From JAKVAV01 sp047632755 (GTDB lineage: Bacteria > Bacteroidota > Bacteroidia > Flavobacteriales_D > Cryomorphaceae), in the NCBI GenBank assembly GCA_047632755.1, contig JBLIDT010000008.1:68613-132612 (forward strand): a DNA stretch of 64,000 nucleotides, given 5' to 3'. How positions within the stretch are numbered: position 1 is the stretch's first letter; every line of letters starts with the position of its first letter. The notes under the pieces were generated by a model. It searched no databases, was not told where the DNA came from, and saw nothing but the letters and a program-made list of their open reading frames with translations. A program made the translations under genes and the position numbers. Positions 27,345-36,828 of the stretch are shown piece after piece.

Positions 27345-29822
27345 ATGAGAAAGATTGTAATGGTTAATTGGAAAACTGTTCTTTTAATTTTAGGATACTC
27401 TATTTTGAGTCTAGACCTGTTTTGCCAGACTCTGCCTGCAGGATTTCAGATCGAGACAGTAATCGATGATATAGAATATCCCGCTGGAATGGTTCACGAC
27501 CACGAAGTCTCCTATGTATGGGAATTAAACGGAATCATTTGGCCAGTGATCGATGGTGAAAAGAACTCCGAGCCTCTTTTGGACTTAAGTGATGAAGTAG
27601 GATTTTGGAAAGATCACGGTTTGTTATCTGTGGCTTTGCATCCTAGTTTTTCAGAAAACGGGTGGATCTACCTTTTATATGTCGTCGACAGACATCATCT
27701 TCTGAATTTTGGAACGAGTTCTTATGATCCAGAGGTAGATCAATATGAGGAGGCTACCATAGGAAGAGTGGCTAGATACACGGTAAAAATCGATGATCGC
27801 ACTCAAATAGTCGTTGATAGCAGAGTGATTTTAATCGGTGATACGAAAGAGAATGGTATTCCCATTCCTACAATTTCTCATGGATTAGGGACTTTGTGCT
27901 TTGGGGAAGATGGATCATTGTTGATCTCAGTTGGTGATGGGAATTCTCCTGGCTCTGATTACAATGGAACAGGTGAATTGCCTTCTTTTGGATATGATGA
28001 TCAAGCCCTTGCTGACGGCATATTGAAGCCTGATGAAAATGTTGGCGCTTTTAGGTCTCAGCACTTGAATACACTTTGCGGAAAAGTTCTAAGAATTAAT
28101 CCAGAAACAGGTGGAGCCTATGAGTCAAATCCCTTCTTCGACCCATCTAGGCCCGATGAACCCATTTCCAAGGTTTGGGCACTGGGGTTTCGCAATCCGT
28201 TTAGAATGTCGCTTATACCGAATACGGGTTCTACAGACCCTGCTTTGGGTGATCCTGGGTCAATAATCATTGGAGACGTAGGAGATTGGAGCTGGGAGGA
28301 AATCAATATCATTAATGAATCAGGGTTGAATTTTGGTTGGCCAATTTTTCAAGGCCCTGAGTATTACTATCTTTTTGAAAATAATTTCACCGCCGACCCT
28401 GAACATCCACTTGACTTTCCTTGCGGAAATTTTTCGTTCTATACTTTCCAAGACTTAATCGTTCAACCCCGAGAATTCCATGACGAGCAATGGACACATC
28501 CATGTGGTGGTCAGATCTCGACTGATATCAGGACGTTTGCGCATGAAAGACCAGTATTGGCTTATGCAAACAATATAATCGCTTCAGGTTCTTTTGCTCC
28601 CGAAGATTCTGTCGTTATGCCGGGCTTTAATTTGGATGGGAGCGCTGCTCTGATCGGAGTTTCTTCAAGTGAAGCAAATATTATTGGTGCGGAGGAATTC
28701 ACGGGTAGCTCTAGTGTTGCGGGAGTTTTTTACACAGGTGAGTCATTTCCTGAAGAGTACCACGGTATCTACTTACAAGCAGATTTTTCGGGGTGGTTTA
28801 AAGCTTTTCGATTTAGTGAATCTTACGAACTGACTGCTCTGGAAAATTGGAGTAATTCAATTGGAAATGTGGTCCACATTAGTGAAAATCCCTTCGACGG
28901 AAGTGTTTACTTAGCCACTTTGTTTCCAGGTGAGATCAAGCGGATAAGCTTTGCAGGAAACTTGTCGCCTGTAATCATTGTCAGTCCTGATACTATCATT
29001 GGGAATAGTCCCCTTTCTGTATTCTTTGATGCTTCAGAAACTTACGATCCTGAGGGTGATGCCATCACTTTCGATTGGGATTTTGACGACGGTACATTGG
29101 CTTCAGGGCCCTTAGCCAATCATACTTTTATTAGCGAAGATGGTTTGCCCAAATCTTTCAGGACGGTGCTAACCGTGACAGATAGCTACGGAAATTCAAG
29201 ACAAAAAACAATACTGGTGGCGGTCGAGAACACTCCCCCCAAAGCGGAGATAGTATCTTTTTCAGAAGATTTTTTGTACTCAATTTATAGTCCGACTTCC
29301 CTCAATCTCGTAGGAGACATTTCAGATATGGAAAATGAGGTAGATGAATTGGAGATTAGATGGGATATTTACCTTCATCACAACTCTCATTTCCATCTTG
29401 AACGCACTTTTTTCGAAGAAGAAGCCTTAGCCCTGATCCAACCACTCGGCTGCGGGATAGAGACTTTCTGGTATAGATTTGATCTTACGGTTACAGACCC
29501 GCAAGGATTGACAACAAAGACTTCCAAAGAAATATTTCCAGATTGCGATGGTTCGGGAGGGTATCAGAATGACGTCTTAATCTTCCCCAATCCGACTCAG
29601 AATAGGTTTCAAATGAACTATCCCTCTGATCCTGGCAATGAGGTGACCTTGAGAATCTTCAATTATTCAGGAATCTTAATTCGATCTGAAATATACATAC
29701 CTCAAGCAGGCGAGATTTCTCGATCATTTGGGACGAACAATATTTCATCTGGGACTTATGTGGTGGAATTAAGAGGTCCCAATTGGGTTAAAAGAGGATC
29801 TCTAGTTATAATCAAGCTATAG
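27345..29822 (+). CDS. Secreted glucose/sorbosone-dehydrogenase-like protein with PKD and T9SS domains (paralogue B)
   Basis: 825 residues, same architecture as its divergent neighbour: signal peptide (to about FCQ, 28), GSDH-type propeller (GSLLISVGDGNS, GKVLRINPETGG, ALGFRNPFRMSL, GDWSWEEIN), PKD domain (DASETYDPEGDAITFDWDF), the IYLHHNSHFHLERTF segment and a T9SS tail (IFPNPTQNRFQM ... RGSLVIIKL). The two proteins align along their entire length, so they arose by duplication with inversion. Likely exported through T9SS to the surface. Substrate unknown. Confidence 0.85.
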   Translation: MRKIVMVNWKTVLLILGYSILSLDLFCQTLPAGFQIETVIDDIEYPAGMVHDHEVSYVWELNGIIWPVIDGEKNSEPLLDLSDEVGFWKDHGLLSVALHPSFSENGWIYLLYVVDRHHLLNFGTSSYDPEVDQYEEATIGRVARYTVKIDDRTQIVVDSRVILIGDTKENGIPIPTISHGLGTLCFGEDGSLLISVGDGNSPGSDYNGTGELPSFGYDDQALADGILKPDENVGAFRSQHLNTLCGKVLRINPETGGAYESNPFFDPSRPDEPISKVWALGFRNPFRMSLIPNTGSTDPALGDPGSIIIGDVGDWSWEEINIINESGLNFGWPIFQGPEYYYLFENNFTADPEHPLDFPCGNFSFYTFQDLIVQPREFHDEQWTHPCGGQISTDIRTFAHERPVLAYANNIIASGSFAPEDSVVMPGFNLDGSAALIGVSSSEANIIGAEEFTGSSSVAGVFYTGESFPEEYHGIYLQADFSGWFKAFRFSESYELTALENWSNSIGNVVHISENPFDGSVYLATLFPGEIKRISFAGNLSPVIIVSPDTIIGNSPLSVFFDASETYDPEGDAITFDWDFDDGTLASGPLANHTFISEDGLPKSFRTVLTVTDSYGNSRQKTILVAVENTPPKAEIVSFSEDFLYSIYSPTSLNLVGDISDMENEVDELEIRWDIYLHHNSHFHLERTFFEEEALALIQPLGCGIETFWYRFDLTVTDPQGLTTKTSKEIFPDCDGSGGYQNDVLIFPNPTQNRFQMNYPSDPGNEVTLRIFNYSGILIRSEIYIPQAGEISRSFGTNNISSGTYVVELRGPNWVKRGSLVIIKL

Positions 29823-29857
29823 TCTTTAAAGAAAAAGACTTCATAAAAGAGTCCTTC

Positions 29858-30045
29858 CTATAATCGAACAAACTTCATTTGATTTCTCTTTCCATCAAAA
29901 GAGAGGTCCATCGTATAAACCTCTACAGGGAGTTCTTCAATATTTAGCCTAAAAATTGGCTAGTCGATTGGATTTGGTCTTTTTCGTCAACCTTTATGGC
30001 ACGAATCCAACCAGTATAATCTCTGAAGATAACGGGATAAAAATT
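29858..30045 (-). pseudogene. Remnant of a third dehydrogenase-like/T9SS paralogue
   Basis: Two collinear fragments on the minus strand. About 30045-29955 reads YPVIFRDYTGWIRAIKVDEK, matching the propeller text ADFSGWLRVIKFDETNE of paralogue A. From 29953 to the TAG at 29858, in another frame, reads FRLNIEELPVEVYTMD then GKRNQMKFVRL, matching the sorting-domain end FRIGVEELQSGVYILE ... KKNRIRFVKI. The roughly 300 residues that should lie between them are deleted and the junction changes frame, so it cannot code for a working protein. It lies directly behind paralogue B, in the opposite orientation. Confidence 0.82.
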
Positions 30046-30051
30046 CAATAT

Positions 30052-30081
30052 AAAACCCAATTGACTTAGCAATTGGGTTTT
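30052..30081. terminator. Hairpin terminator downstream of lolA
   Basis: Perfect 12-bp stem AAAACCCAATTG/CAATTGGGTTTT with loop ACTTAG. It sits 48 nt past the lolA stop on the minus strand and is symmetric enough to act in both directions. Confidence 0.8.
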
Positions 30082-30128
30082 ATATAAACGTCTTATATAG
30101 AATAGAAATAAATTCTTGTATTACTGAA

Positions 30129-30779
30129 TCAGCGATTGTCAATCTCATCAACGCCAGGATGGTCTGACATGTCAAACACAAATGTGTCATCTCCATAATC
30201 AGCAGTAGTGCTGAATGATACTACTGCGTACGTGTAGTCAACGCCTTGTTTTCCCTTGATCTCAATTTGAGATACTTCCATGTTGGCTTTATCAATATAA
30301 ACCAATATGGTATGATACTCCTTGTCTTCTGCATCCACGGGAACGAGCTTAATGACATGAGTCGGTCTTCCGTTCAAGTTCTCTTCTGCTTTGTAGTATT
30401 GCTTAAAACCTGACTCCCAAATAGTGTAGATATCGCCTGGGTTTAATACCTCATCACCTGTTTCGGTAAAGTCGATGTACACTTCATTCATTTCTTCACT
30501 AAAGGTCCATCTGGTATCTCCGTCTGAGTATATATGATTGTCTCCAAGAACGATGTAGTATTTCTTACCCTTCATTTTGATCGAGCCTTTCTGCTCTTGG
30601 TCTACATCCGCAGCCTTGTCCTCAAGGGTAAAGGTAAATTCACTGGTCACGGTAGGGTATTTTCTGGTTTTGTTGCTCAGCTCATCGAGAATTGCCTTTG
30701 CCTTGGCATCTTGAGCCTGGGCATTGAATGCTAGTATTGCAATCAGTAAGGTAGCAAGTACTTTGACTATATTTTTCAT
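30129..30779 (-). CDS. lolA: LolA-like outer membrane lipoprotein carrier
   Basis: 216 residues. Signal peptide (MKNIVKVLATLLIAILAFNAQA, cleaved about 22), then the LolA half-barrel: TSEFTFTLEDKA at the start, KGKKYYIVLGDNHIYSDGDT, a W-T-F-x-E segment (TRWTFSEEMNEVYI) and a terminal FVFDMSDHPGVDEID. LolA shuttles lipoproteins through the periplasm. It starts 4 nt after the ftsK stop; ftsK-lolA linkage is common in bacteria. No lolB is seen, as usual for Bacteroidota. Confidence 0.88.
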   Translation of the reverse strand: MKNIVKVLATLLIAILAFNAQAQDAKAKAILDELSNKTRKYPTVTSEFTFTLEDKAADVDQEQKGSIKMKGKKYYIVLGDNHIYSDGDTRWTFSEEMNEVYIDFTETGDEVLNPGDIYTIWESGFKQYYKAEENLNGRPTHVIKLVPVDAEDKEYHTILVYIDKANMEVSQIEIKGKQGVDYTYAVVSFSTTADYGDDTFVFDMSDHPGVDEIDNR

Positions 30780-30783
30780 GAAA

Positions 30784-33339
30784 TTAGTTTTCGATTTTCT
30801 CAGACTCAGCTTTCAACAACTGTTCCAAAGTGTATTCGTCAGGAATAAGGACCTGCCTGGCTTTACTCCCTTCAAAAGGACCCACAATTCCCGCAGCCTC
30901 CAGTTGGTCTATTATTCGGCCCGCTCTATTGTACCCGAGCTTCATCTTTCGTTGAATGAGAGAAGTTGACCCTTGCTGAGTCGCTACCAGCAATCTGGCG
31001 GCATCTTCAAACATGGCATCTCTGTCGGCAATGTCAATTTCTAGATTTCCACCCTCATCATCGCCAATGTACTCCGGCAGGTCAAATGCAGAGGGATATC
31101 CTCTTTGATTTCCAATGAACTCTGTTATTTCATCTACCTCGGGAGTATCAACGAATCCACACTGGATACGAATAACTTCATTTCCAGTCGAAAGCAACAT
31201 GTCACCGCGACCGATCAACTGATCTGCACCACCTGCATCGAGAATGGTTCTGGAGTCAATCTTTGACGAAACCCTAAAAGCAATTCTTGCGGGAAAGTTT
31301 GCCTTGATCACACCAGTTATAATATTTACCGAAGGTCGCTGAGTGGCAATGATGAGGTGAATACCAATGGCCCTCGCAAGCTGAGCCAAACGCGCTATCG
31401 GTGTTTCCACTTCCTTGCCCGCAGTCATGATCAAATCGGCAAACTCATCAATGACCAGAACAATGTAAGGCAGGTATTTATGACCGTTTTCAGGATTTAG
31501 TTTTCGCTGTACGAACTTGGTGTTGTACTCCTTCAAGTTTCGTACCCCTGCATTCTTGAGCATTTCGTATCGATTATCCATCTCGATACAAAGAGAATTT
31601 AGAGTCTTAACGACCTTCCCAGTGTCTGTAATAATCGAGTCCTCCTCGTCTGGAAGTTTGGCGAGATAGTGTCGCTCTATTTTATTAAATAGAGTGAGCT
31701 CCACTTTCTTTGGATCCACCAAAACAAACTTGATTTGAGACGGATGCTTCTTGTAAAGCAGAGACACTAAGATAGCGTTTAGCCCCACGGATTTTCCTTG
31801 ACCAGTAGCTCCTGCCATTAAGAGGTGAGGCATCTTGGCCAAGTCGGCCACATAAGTCTCGTTGCTAATTGTTTTCCCAAGTGCTATTGGCAATTCAAAT
31901 TTGGTGTTCTGAAATTTTTCAGACGCGATGATCGATTTCATCGAAACTGTGTCAGGAACACTGTTTGGTACCTCTATTCCTATTGTTCCCTTTCCGGGAA
32001 TGGGAGCAATGATTCGAATTCCCAATGCGGCCAGACTCAAGGCAATGTCGTCCTCGAGATTTCTGATTTTGGAAATCCTTACTCCCGGCACTGGCACGAT
32101 CTCGTAAAGCGTCACGGTGGGCCCGATGGTTGCCTTAATCTTTTCTATTCCGATTTTGTAATGGGAAAGTGTCGTAACGATTTTGTCTTTATTAGCTTCG
32201 AGCTCTTCCTTGCTTACCGTTACTTTTCCACTGCCGTGATCTTCCAAAAGATCGATTCTTGGCATTTGAAAATTCGATAAATCTAAAGTGGGATCGTACT
32301 CACCGAAGTCTTTTACTTTTTGGTTCACCTCCTGATCCGAAAGTGCCTTTTCTTCCTTGGGAGCCTCTACCGTAAACTCTTCCTTCTTATTCTCGGGTGG
32401 CGAAGGCTTAGACTCTACATCCTCAAATTCTTCAAAGCTGGTGGGCTGAGGACTTGCCGATACTTCTACATCAAGGGATTCTTTTTCTACCTCTCTTTCT
32501 TTCGTGGGCTCTATTACTTCAAGTGGTGTGTCTTCTTCTGCATCCATATCTGCCATGGCAAGATCTGCTGCGCTCGTCTCAGTAAAGTTGTCCATATCGC
32601 CGATGGTGTCTTCAAAATGCTTGACTTCATCGAGTTCTTCTTCGTCATCTTGTGCTGACATCCGAATTTTATTCCCTGCGGAATTGAAAAGACCACTCAT
32701 CTTGGCCGAAGCCACAGAAAACAAACTTCCTAAAAACGAGAATGAGGGATTGAACACGATAGAAACATAACCTGCAGTTATAAAAAGTAGCAAAAAACCA
32801 GTTCCTATTGTTCCGACTTTACCTGCTAACGTATGATTCAATTCGAAACCGTATCGACCACCCAAAATTTGATAGTCAGGGGAGTCAAACAAAAAAGCTA
32901 GGACAGGCGAAAAGATAAGCATGGCAAAAACAGAGGCAAGCGTAGCTTTCCACAAGGGCAGGAGGGTTTTACCAAACAATACCCTGAATCCATAAATGAA
33001 TAGTAGGAAGATGAACAAGAAGCTCATCACACCAAACCATTCGTGTATGAAGAAATGGCCCATCATTGCACCAAGGGGCCCTAGCCAATTTTCTGCTTCA
33101 TAATCTCCTTTGCGAAGAACGACCCACCAGTTTTCAGAAAGAAGAGACTGATCTTCTTTCCAAGTAAACATGAAAGCGGTAAAGGCGATCAAGAGATATA
33201 TGCAAGAGAAAAACAGGAACAAACCTTCGACTCTCTTCACTCTGCGATCTGAAAGCAGAGCCGGTATATTAAACCTCTTAGTCGAGGGGGTTTTCTTCTG
33301 AGTGGATTTACTGGGTGTTACCCTGTTTTTTTTGGCCAT
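30784..33339 (-). CDS. ftsK: DNA translocase FtsK/SpoIIIE
   Basis: Septal DNA pump that helps chromosome segregation and dimer resolution. 851 residues from ATG 33339 (MAKKNRVTPSKSTQKK). Four N-terminal membrane helices lie in about 37-200, followed by an acidic linker of about 130 residues (DDEEELDEV, DMDAEEDTPLE). The motor domain has Walker A GATGQGKS at 510-517 and Walker B region YIVLVIDEFADLI. The C-terminal gamma winged helix (LLVATQQGSTSLIQRKMKLG) that reads KOPS-like sites is present. Confidence 0.96.
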   Translation of the reverse strand: MAKKNRVTPSKSTQKKTPSTKRFNIPALLSDRRVKRVEGLFLFFSCIYLLIAFTAFMFTWKEDQSLLSENWWVVLRKGDYEAENWLGPLGAMMGHFFIHEWFGVMSFLFIFLLFIYGFRVLFGKTLLPLWKATLASVFAMLIFSPVLAFLFDSPDYQILGGRYGFELNHTLAGKVGTIGTGFLLLFITAGYVSIVFNPSFSFLGSLFSVASAKMSGLFNSAGNKIRMSAQDDEEELDEVKHFEDTIGDMDNFTETSAADLAMADMDAEEDTPLEVIEPTKEREVEKESLDVEVSASPQPTSFEEFEDVESKPSPPENKKEEFTVEAPKEEKALSDQEVNQKVKDFGEYDPTLDLSNFQMPRIDLLEDHGSGKVTVSKEELEANKDKIVTTLSHYKIGIEKIKATIGPTVTLYEIVPVPGVRISKIRNLEDDIALSLAALGIRIIAPIPGKGTIGIEVPNSVPDTVSMKSIIASEKFQNTKFELPIALGKTISNETYVADLAKMPHLLMAGATGQGKSVGLNAILVSLLYKKHPSQIKFVLVDPKKVELTLFNKIERHYLAKLPDEEDSIITDTGKVVKTLNSLCIEMDNRYEMLKNAGVRNLKEYNTKFVQRKLNPENGHKYLPYIVLVIDEFADLIMTAGKEVETPIARLAQLARAIGIHLIIATQRPSVNIITGVIKANFPARIAFRVSSKIDSRTILDAGGADQLIGRGDMLLSTGNEVIRIQCGFVDTPEVDEITEFIGNQRGYPSAFDLPEYIGDDEGGNLEIDIADRDAMFEDAARLLVATQQGSTSLIQRKMKLGYNRAGRIIDQLEAAGIVGPFEGSKARQVLIPDEYTLEQLLKAESEKIEN

Positions 33340-33374
33340 GTGGTGTAGCGTCTTTTTGAGACGGGATCGACTAT

Positions 33375-33382
33375 CAAAGATA
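33375..33382 (-). promoter_or_regulatory. -7 element for ftsK-lolA
   Basis: Minus-strand TATCTTTG, exact TANNTTTG, 35 nt before the ftsK ATG at 33339. The 321-nt gap to msrA holds this and the msrA -7 element at 33587-33594 but no gene. Confidence 0.5.
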
Positions 33383-33586
33383 AAAGGAATGAACCAATGA
33401 AACGGCAAAGGAGACTGTCGTATTTTAACAGGGCAATGTTAAAGGAATTAAGGTTGAATTCCTCGGGTTATTTAATTCCAGCATCCACCGTTTTTGAAAT
33501 CTTATTTATCCTCTTTTTCGGGAAAAGGAACTGCTGAGATTGCAACAAAATTGCAAATGAAACTGTTCCGAAAGGGACGAATAAAT

Positions 33587-33594
33587 TACCTTTG
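33587..33594 (+). promoter_or_regulatory. -7 element for msrA
   Basis: TACCTTTG, exact TANNTTTG, 66 nt before the msrA ATG. Confidence 0.5.
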
Positions 33595-33660
33595 TTTTAG
33601 GTGCAATAAAGAGATACGTAAGACGTCGACAATTTAATAGACCAGAAAATTTAAGAGCAG

Positions 33661-34227
33661 ATGTCAATAAGTAAAGAGATGAATGAATTGCAAGAAGCCA
33701 CTTTTGGCGCAGGTTGTTTTTGGTGCGTGGAGGCGGTTTTCCAAGAATTGCATGGCGTAAAGCAGGTTTACCCAGGATATAGTGGTGGTCATATAAAGAA
33801 CCCTGCTTATCGCGAAGTTTGCAATGGGACTACAGGTCATGCAGAAGTGGCTAGAATTGTATTCGACCCAAGTGAGATTGCATTTACCGACTTACTTCGG
33901 GTGTTTTTTCAGTCCCATGATCCGACTACCTTGAATCGCCAAGGTGCCGATATGGGAACCCAATACAGAAGTGTTGTCTTCTATCACGACGAAAATCAGC
34001 GAGAGCTTGCTGAGAAGGCAAAACAGGCAACGGATAAGAGTGATTTGTACTCGAGTCCAGTAGTGACCCTGATAGACCCAATCTTGAGCTTTTATAGAGC
34101 CGAAGAGGATCACCACAATTATTACATAAATAACCCCAGTGCTCCTTATTGCCAGGCGGTCGTAAGGCCAAAAGTGGAAAAGTTCAGAAAAGAGTTTGAC
34201 GACCTTCGGAAACAAGAACTTAAGTAG
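33661..34227 (+). CDS. msrA: Peptide-methionine (S)-S-oxide reductase MsrA
   Basis: Reduces methionine-S-sulfoxide in proteins. 188 residues; catalytic Cys19 in GCFWC (18-22), with GYSGG, GHAEV and the QYRSVVFYH segment all typical. An in-frame ATG at residue 7 is an alternative start. The C-terminus (YCQAVVRPKVEKFRKEF) matches the family. Overlaps the next gene by 32 nt. Confidence 0.96.
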   Translation: MSISKEMNELQEATFGAGCFWCVEAVFQELHGVKQVYPGYSGGHIKNPAYREVCNGTTGHAEVARIVFDPSEIAFTDLLRVFFQSHDPTTLNRQGADMGTQYRSVVFYHDENQRELAEKAKQATDKSDLYSSPVVTLIDPILSFYRAEEDHHNYYINNPSAPYCQAVVRPKVEKFRKEFDDLRKQELK

Positions 34228-35137
34228 CAGAGGTCGATCCTTTTTATCGATTCTTTTCTTTTGGCTTTTCAGCCAAGGATTATCTGCGCAAGAAAGTTTT
34301 TATCCCGATACACTAAATTCTAAGCGACTCAACGCTGTAGCGATTACAGCTGGGGTGGGTTATGTGGGAACTATGACTGCTCTTTATGGGCTGTGGTACT
34401 CGGACTATGAATCAACATCATTCAATTTTTTCAATGATTCAGATGAATGGTTCGGGATGGATAAAGCAGGGCATGCACTTAGTGCTTACCAGATTTCACG
34501 GTACGGCTACGGAATTCTCCGTGGAACGGGGCTAGAAGAACGAAAAAGCATGTGGTGGAGCAGTGGGGTAGGCCTTCTGTTTCTTACCAATGTGGAGGTT
34601 TTTGATGCCTATTCAAAAGGGTGGGGATTCAGTTGGGGAGATTTCGCTGCCAACGTTTCGGGTGCTGGTCTTTTTGTGGGGCAGGAGTTACTTTGGCAAG
34701 AACAAAGAATGATGTTGAAATTTTCGTACTCAGAATCTGGTTTGGCCGAATACAGGCCAGAGCTTCTAGGTTCGAATACTTTAGAAAAAATCTTCAAGGA
34801 TTACAACGGTCAGACTGCTTGGTTGTCCGTTTCTCCAGGCTCATTTATGAACGATTCAAAAGTGATACCTCCATGGCTCTGTTTCTCTTTTGGATACGGA
34901 GGTCAAAATATGCTTGGCGGCAACTCGAACCCTGAATTTAATGAGGAAGGCGATGTTTTGCCTGTGCTCAATCCTTACCGCCAGTATTACATGAGTTTGG
35001 ATGTGGACCTTACAAAAATAAAGACCAAATCTCGTTTCCTAAAAACGGTATTCTCGACTTTTGCCATTCTAAAAGTTCCTGCACCAACTGTAGAGTTTAG
35101 TCAAGGGCAAACCCAATGGCATTGGTTGTATTTCTAG
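34196..35137 (+). CDS. DUF2279 (YfiM-like) family envelope protein
   Basis: 313 residues from TTG 34196; no ATG lies before the signal peptide, so a non-ATG start inside msrA is needed. N-terminal signal (SFLSILFFWLFSQGLSAQ). The family core is EWFGMDKAGHALSAYQISRYG, then a W-S-S-G helix and SWGDFAANVSGAGLFVGQ. DUF2279 proteins are poorly characterised envelope proteins. The C-terminal half looks like strands of an outer-membrane protein. Its stop overlaps the convergent endonuclease-like gene. Confidence 0.78.
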   Translation: MTTFGNKNLSSRGRSFLSILFFWLFSQGLSAQESFYPDTLNSKRLNAVAITAGVGYVGTMTALYGLWYSDYESTSFNFFNDSDEWFGMDKAGHALSAYQISRYGYGILRGTGLEERKSMWWSSGVGLLFLTNVEVFDAYSKGWGFSWGDFAANVSGAGLFVGQELLWQEQRMMLKFSYSESGLAEYRPELLGSNTLEKIFKDYNGQTAWLSVSPGSFMNDSKVIPPWLCFSFGYGGQNMLGGNSNPEFNEEGDVLPVLNPYRQYYMSLDVDLTKIKTKSRFLKTVFSTFAILKVPAPTVEFSQGQTQWHWLYF

Positions 35138-36165
35138 TAAGCCAAAATGGTGTAGACTGGCAAATGGTCGCTGTAGCCTCCTAGATATTCAGGCCCTCCA
35201 TAAGTTCTTTTTGGCTTCACATCTCCATACTTTGGATGTGTATACAGCATGCTATCCGTGAAGAATGGGGCCGTGCTGCCACTCACGATGTCGGGAAGGT
35301 TCCCATCAATCAGCGAGCGAGAAACAATTATTTGATCTAGGAAATCCCAATCTCCTCGGTAATTGTAAGATCCTCTTTTAGCTTCCTTCAAGCCACTCAT
35401 TAAATTTGCTAACATGTCTGTTTCTCCAGTCGGAAGAAATTCTGTTAATGACCGATTGTCTGGATAGTCATTAAAATCGCCCATACAGATGATTGCTTCA
35501 TTGGGATACAGTTGATGAATGCTGTCAGTTTTTGCTGCCAAAACCTTTGCGGCAGCAATTCGCTTCGGCTCACTCTTTTCTGCCCCGCCATATCGAGACG
35601 GCCAGTGATTTACAAAGATGTGAATGATTGGCCCACCTCCTTTGAGCGCCCCTCTTACGTGCAGAATATCACGGGTTGGACGTTCGCCGTCTCCTAGATT
35701 TACCCTGTAGGAGTTTGTTGAGATTGGTTTGAATAGTTTTTTGGAATAAAGCAATGCCACGTCGATCCCTCTTTGATCAGGTCCTTCAATTAGTATGGGT
35801 TCGTACTTGGCTTTTTTTATTTGTGCATTGGCCGAAAGGTCATTGAGCACATCAATATTTTCAACTTCACAAAGTCCAATAATCGCAGGGTTGGAGGCAC
35901 TACCCATCGAGGCAATGACCTCGGCTAGCATTTCGATTTTTTGGTCGTACCTGTCGCTATTCCAGTTCTTGGAAGAGTCCGGGGTAAACTCGTTGTCCTT
36001 CTTTAAAGGGTCGTCGATGGTGTCGAAAAGATTCTCAACATTGTAAAAGCCAATGACAGCTGTCCTTCTCTTTCCATCTTCCAGCGGTTTGGCATAAGCC
36101 AAAGCATAAAGAGAGAAACAAAGAACTACTCCGAATAAAATGCGATAAATCAAGGTGGATTTCAT
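35134..36165 (-). CDS. Secreted endonuclease/exonuclease/phosphatase family protein
   Basis: 343 residues with a signal peptide (MKSTLIYRILFGVVLCFSLYALAYA). The metal-dependent EEP fold shows its motifs in order: FYNVENLFD, GLCEVEN (metal Glu), NHWPSR, MGDFND and GYSDHLPVY (catalytic His), with DFLDQIIVS near the end. The family cuts DNA or RNA or removes phosphate from other substrates; the substrate cannot be decided. Export suggests nucleic-acid scavenging or turnover outside the cytoplasm. Confidence 0.88.
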   Translation of the reverse strand: MKSTLIYRILFGVVLCFSLYALAYAKPLEDGKRRTAVIGFYNVENLFDTIDDPLKKDNEFTPDSSKNWNSDRYDQKIEMLAEVIASMGSASNPAIIGLCEVENIDVLNDLSANAQIKKAKYEPILIEGPDQRGIDVALLYSKKLFKPISTNSYRVNLGDGERPTRDILHVRGALKGGGPIIHIFVNHWPSRYGGAEKSEPKRIAAAKVLAAKTDSIHQLYPNEAIICMGDFNDYPDNRSLTEFLPTGETDMLANLMSGLKEAKRGSYNYRGDWDFLDQIIVSRSLIDGNLPDIVSGSTAPFFTDSMLYTHPKYGDVKPKRTYGGPEYLGGYSDHLPVYTILAY

Positions 36166-36228
36166 GGAAAAACTAATAAGGTTGCGAAATTAGCATTTTG
36201 AACGAAGTGCCATGTATATTAATAGATT

Positions 36229-36759
36229 ATGAAATTTGAAATAGGCGATCAAGTAGAATTCCTAAATGAAGTCGGTGGAGGAATCGTTGCTGGTTGCGAA
36301 GGAGACTTTGTATCAGTAGAAGACGAAGATGGTTTTATTTTTTCCTTTCCCGAAAGTGAATTGGTGCTCAAAGTAGATTGGCAGCTAAAGGAAACAACCA
36401 TCAAGGAGAAGGTTAAAAAGTCTGTTCGACAAACAGATGAAACTGATGGCTACACCATTGTGCAAGGAAGAATACCCTATATGGAGGTTGATTTACACAT
36501 TCACATGGTAGTGGACGACACTAGAAACCTTTCCAATCATGATATGGTGATTGTTCAGCTGAATCATTTTGAAAAAACGCTGGCTGAAGCTAAGCGCCGA
36601 AGATTATCCAAAGTGGTTTATATCCACGGCATCGGTATCGGGCGATTGAGAAATGAGCTGAGAAAAAGATTAAAATCACTTTCGAACTGTGATTTCGAAG
36701 ATGCGGATTATAGCCGCTATGGGCAAGGAGCTACTCAGGTCAAGCTTTGGTACAATTAA
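36229..36759 (+). CDS. Smr domain protein with N-terminal DUF2027-like barrel
   Basis: 176 residues. The first 50 residues (IGDQVEFLNEVGGGIVAGCE) resemble the small barrel at the start of Bacteroidota DUF2027 proteins. The C-terminal 95 residues are an Smr domain, with the EVDLHIH motif near 86-92 and the HGIGIGRLRNELRKRL motif near 134. Smr domains are nicking or RNA nucleases linked to repair, recombination or ribosome rescue. It is about half the length of full DUF2027 proteins, whose middle domain is missing here. Confidence 0.85.
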   Translation: MKFEIGDQVEFLNEVGGGIVAGCEGDFVSVEDEDGFIFSFPESELVLKVDWQLKETTIKEKVKKSVRQTDETDGYTIVQGRIPYMEVDLHIHMVVDDTRNLSNHDMVIVQLNHFEKTLAEAKRRRLSKVVYIHGIGIGRLRNELRKRLKSLSNCDFEDADYSRYGQGATQVKLWYN

Positions 36760-36763
36760 AGCG

Positions 36764-36773
36764 TGTCCATAAA
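36764..36773 (+). repeat. Short dispersed repeat, partial copy (TGTCCATAAA)
   Basis: First of three plus-strand sites within 5-8 nt of a stop codon that carry TGTCCATA. The others are at 44289 and 54580. This copy shares only the first part of the element. Confidence 0.3.
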
Positions 36774-36828
36774 ACTCACTACTATTCCTTCGGATTGATT
36801 TCCGATCTGCATAAGCTTAAAAAAGAAC

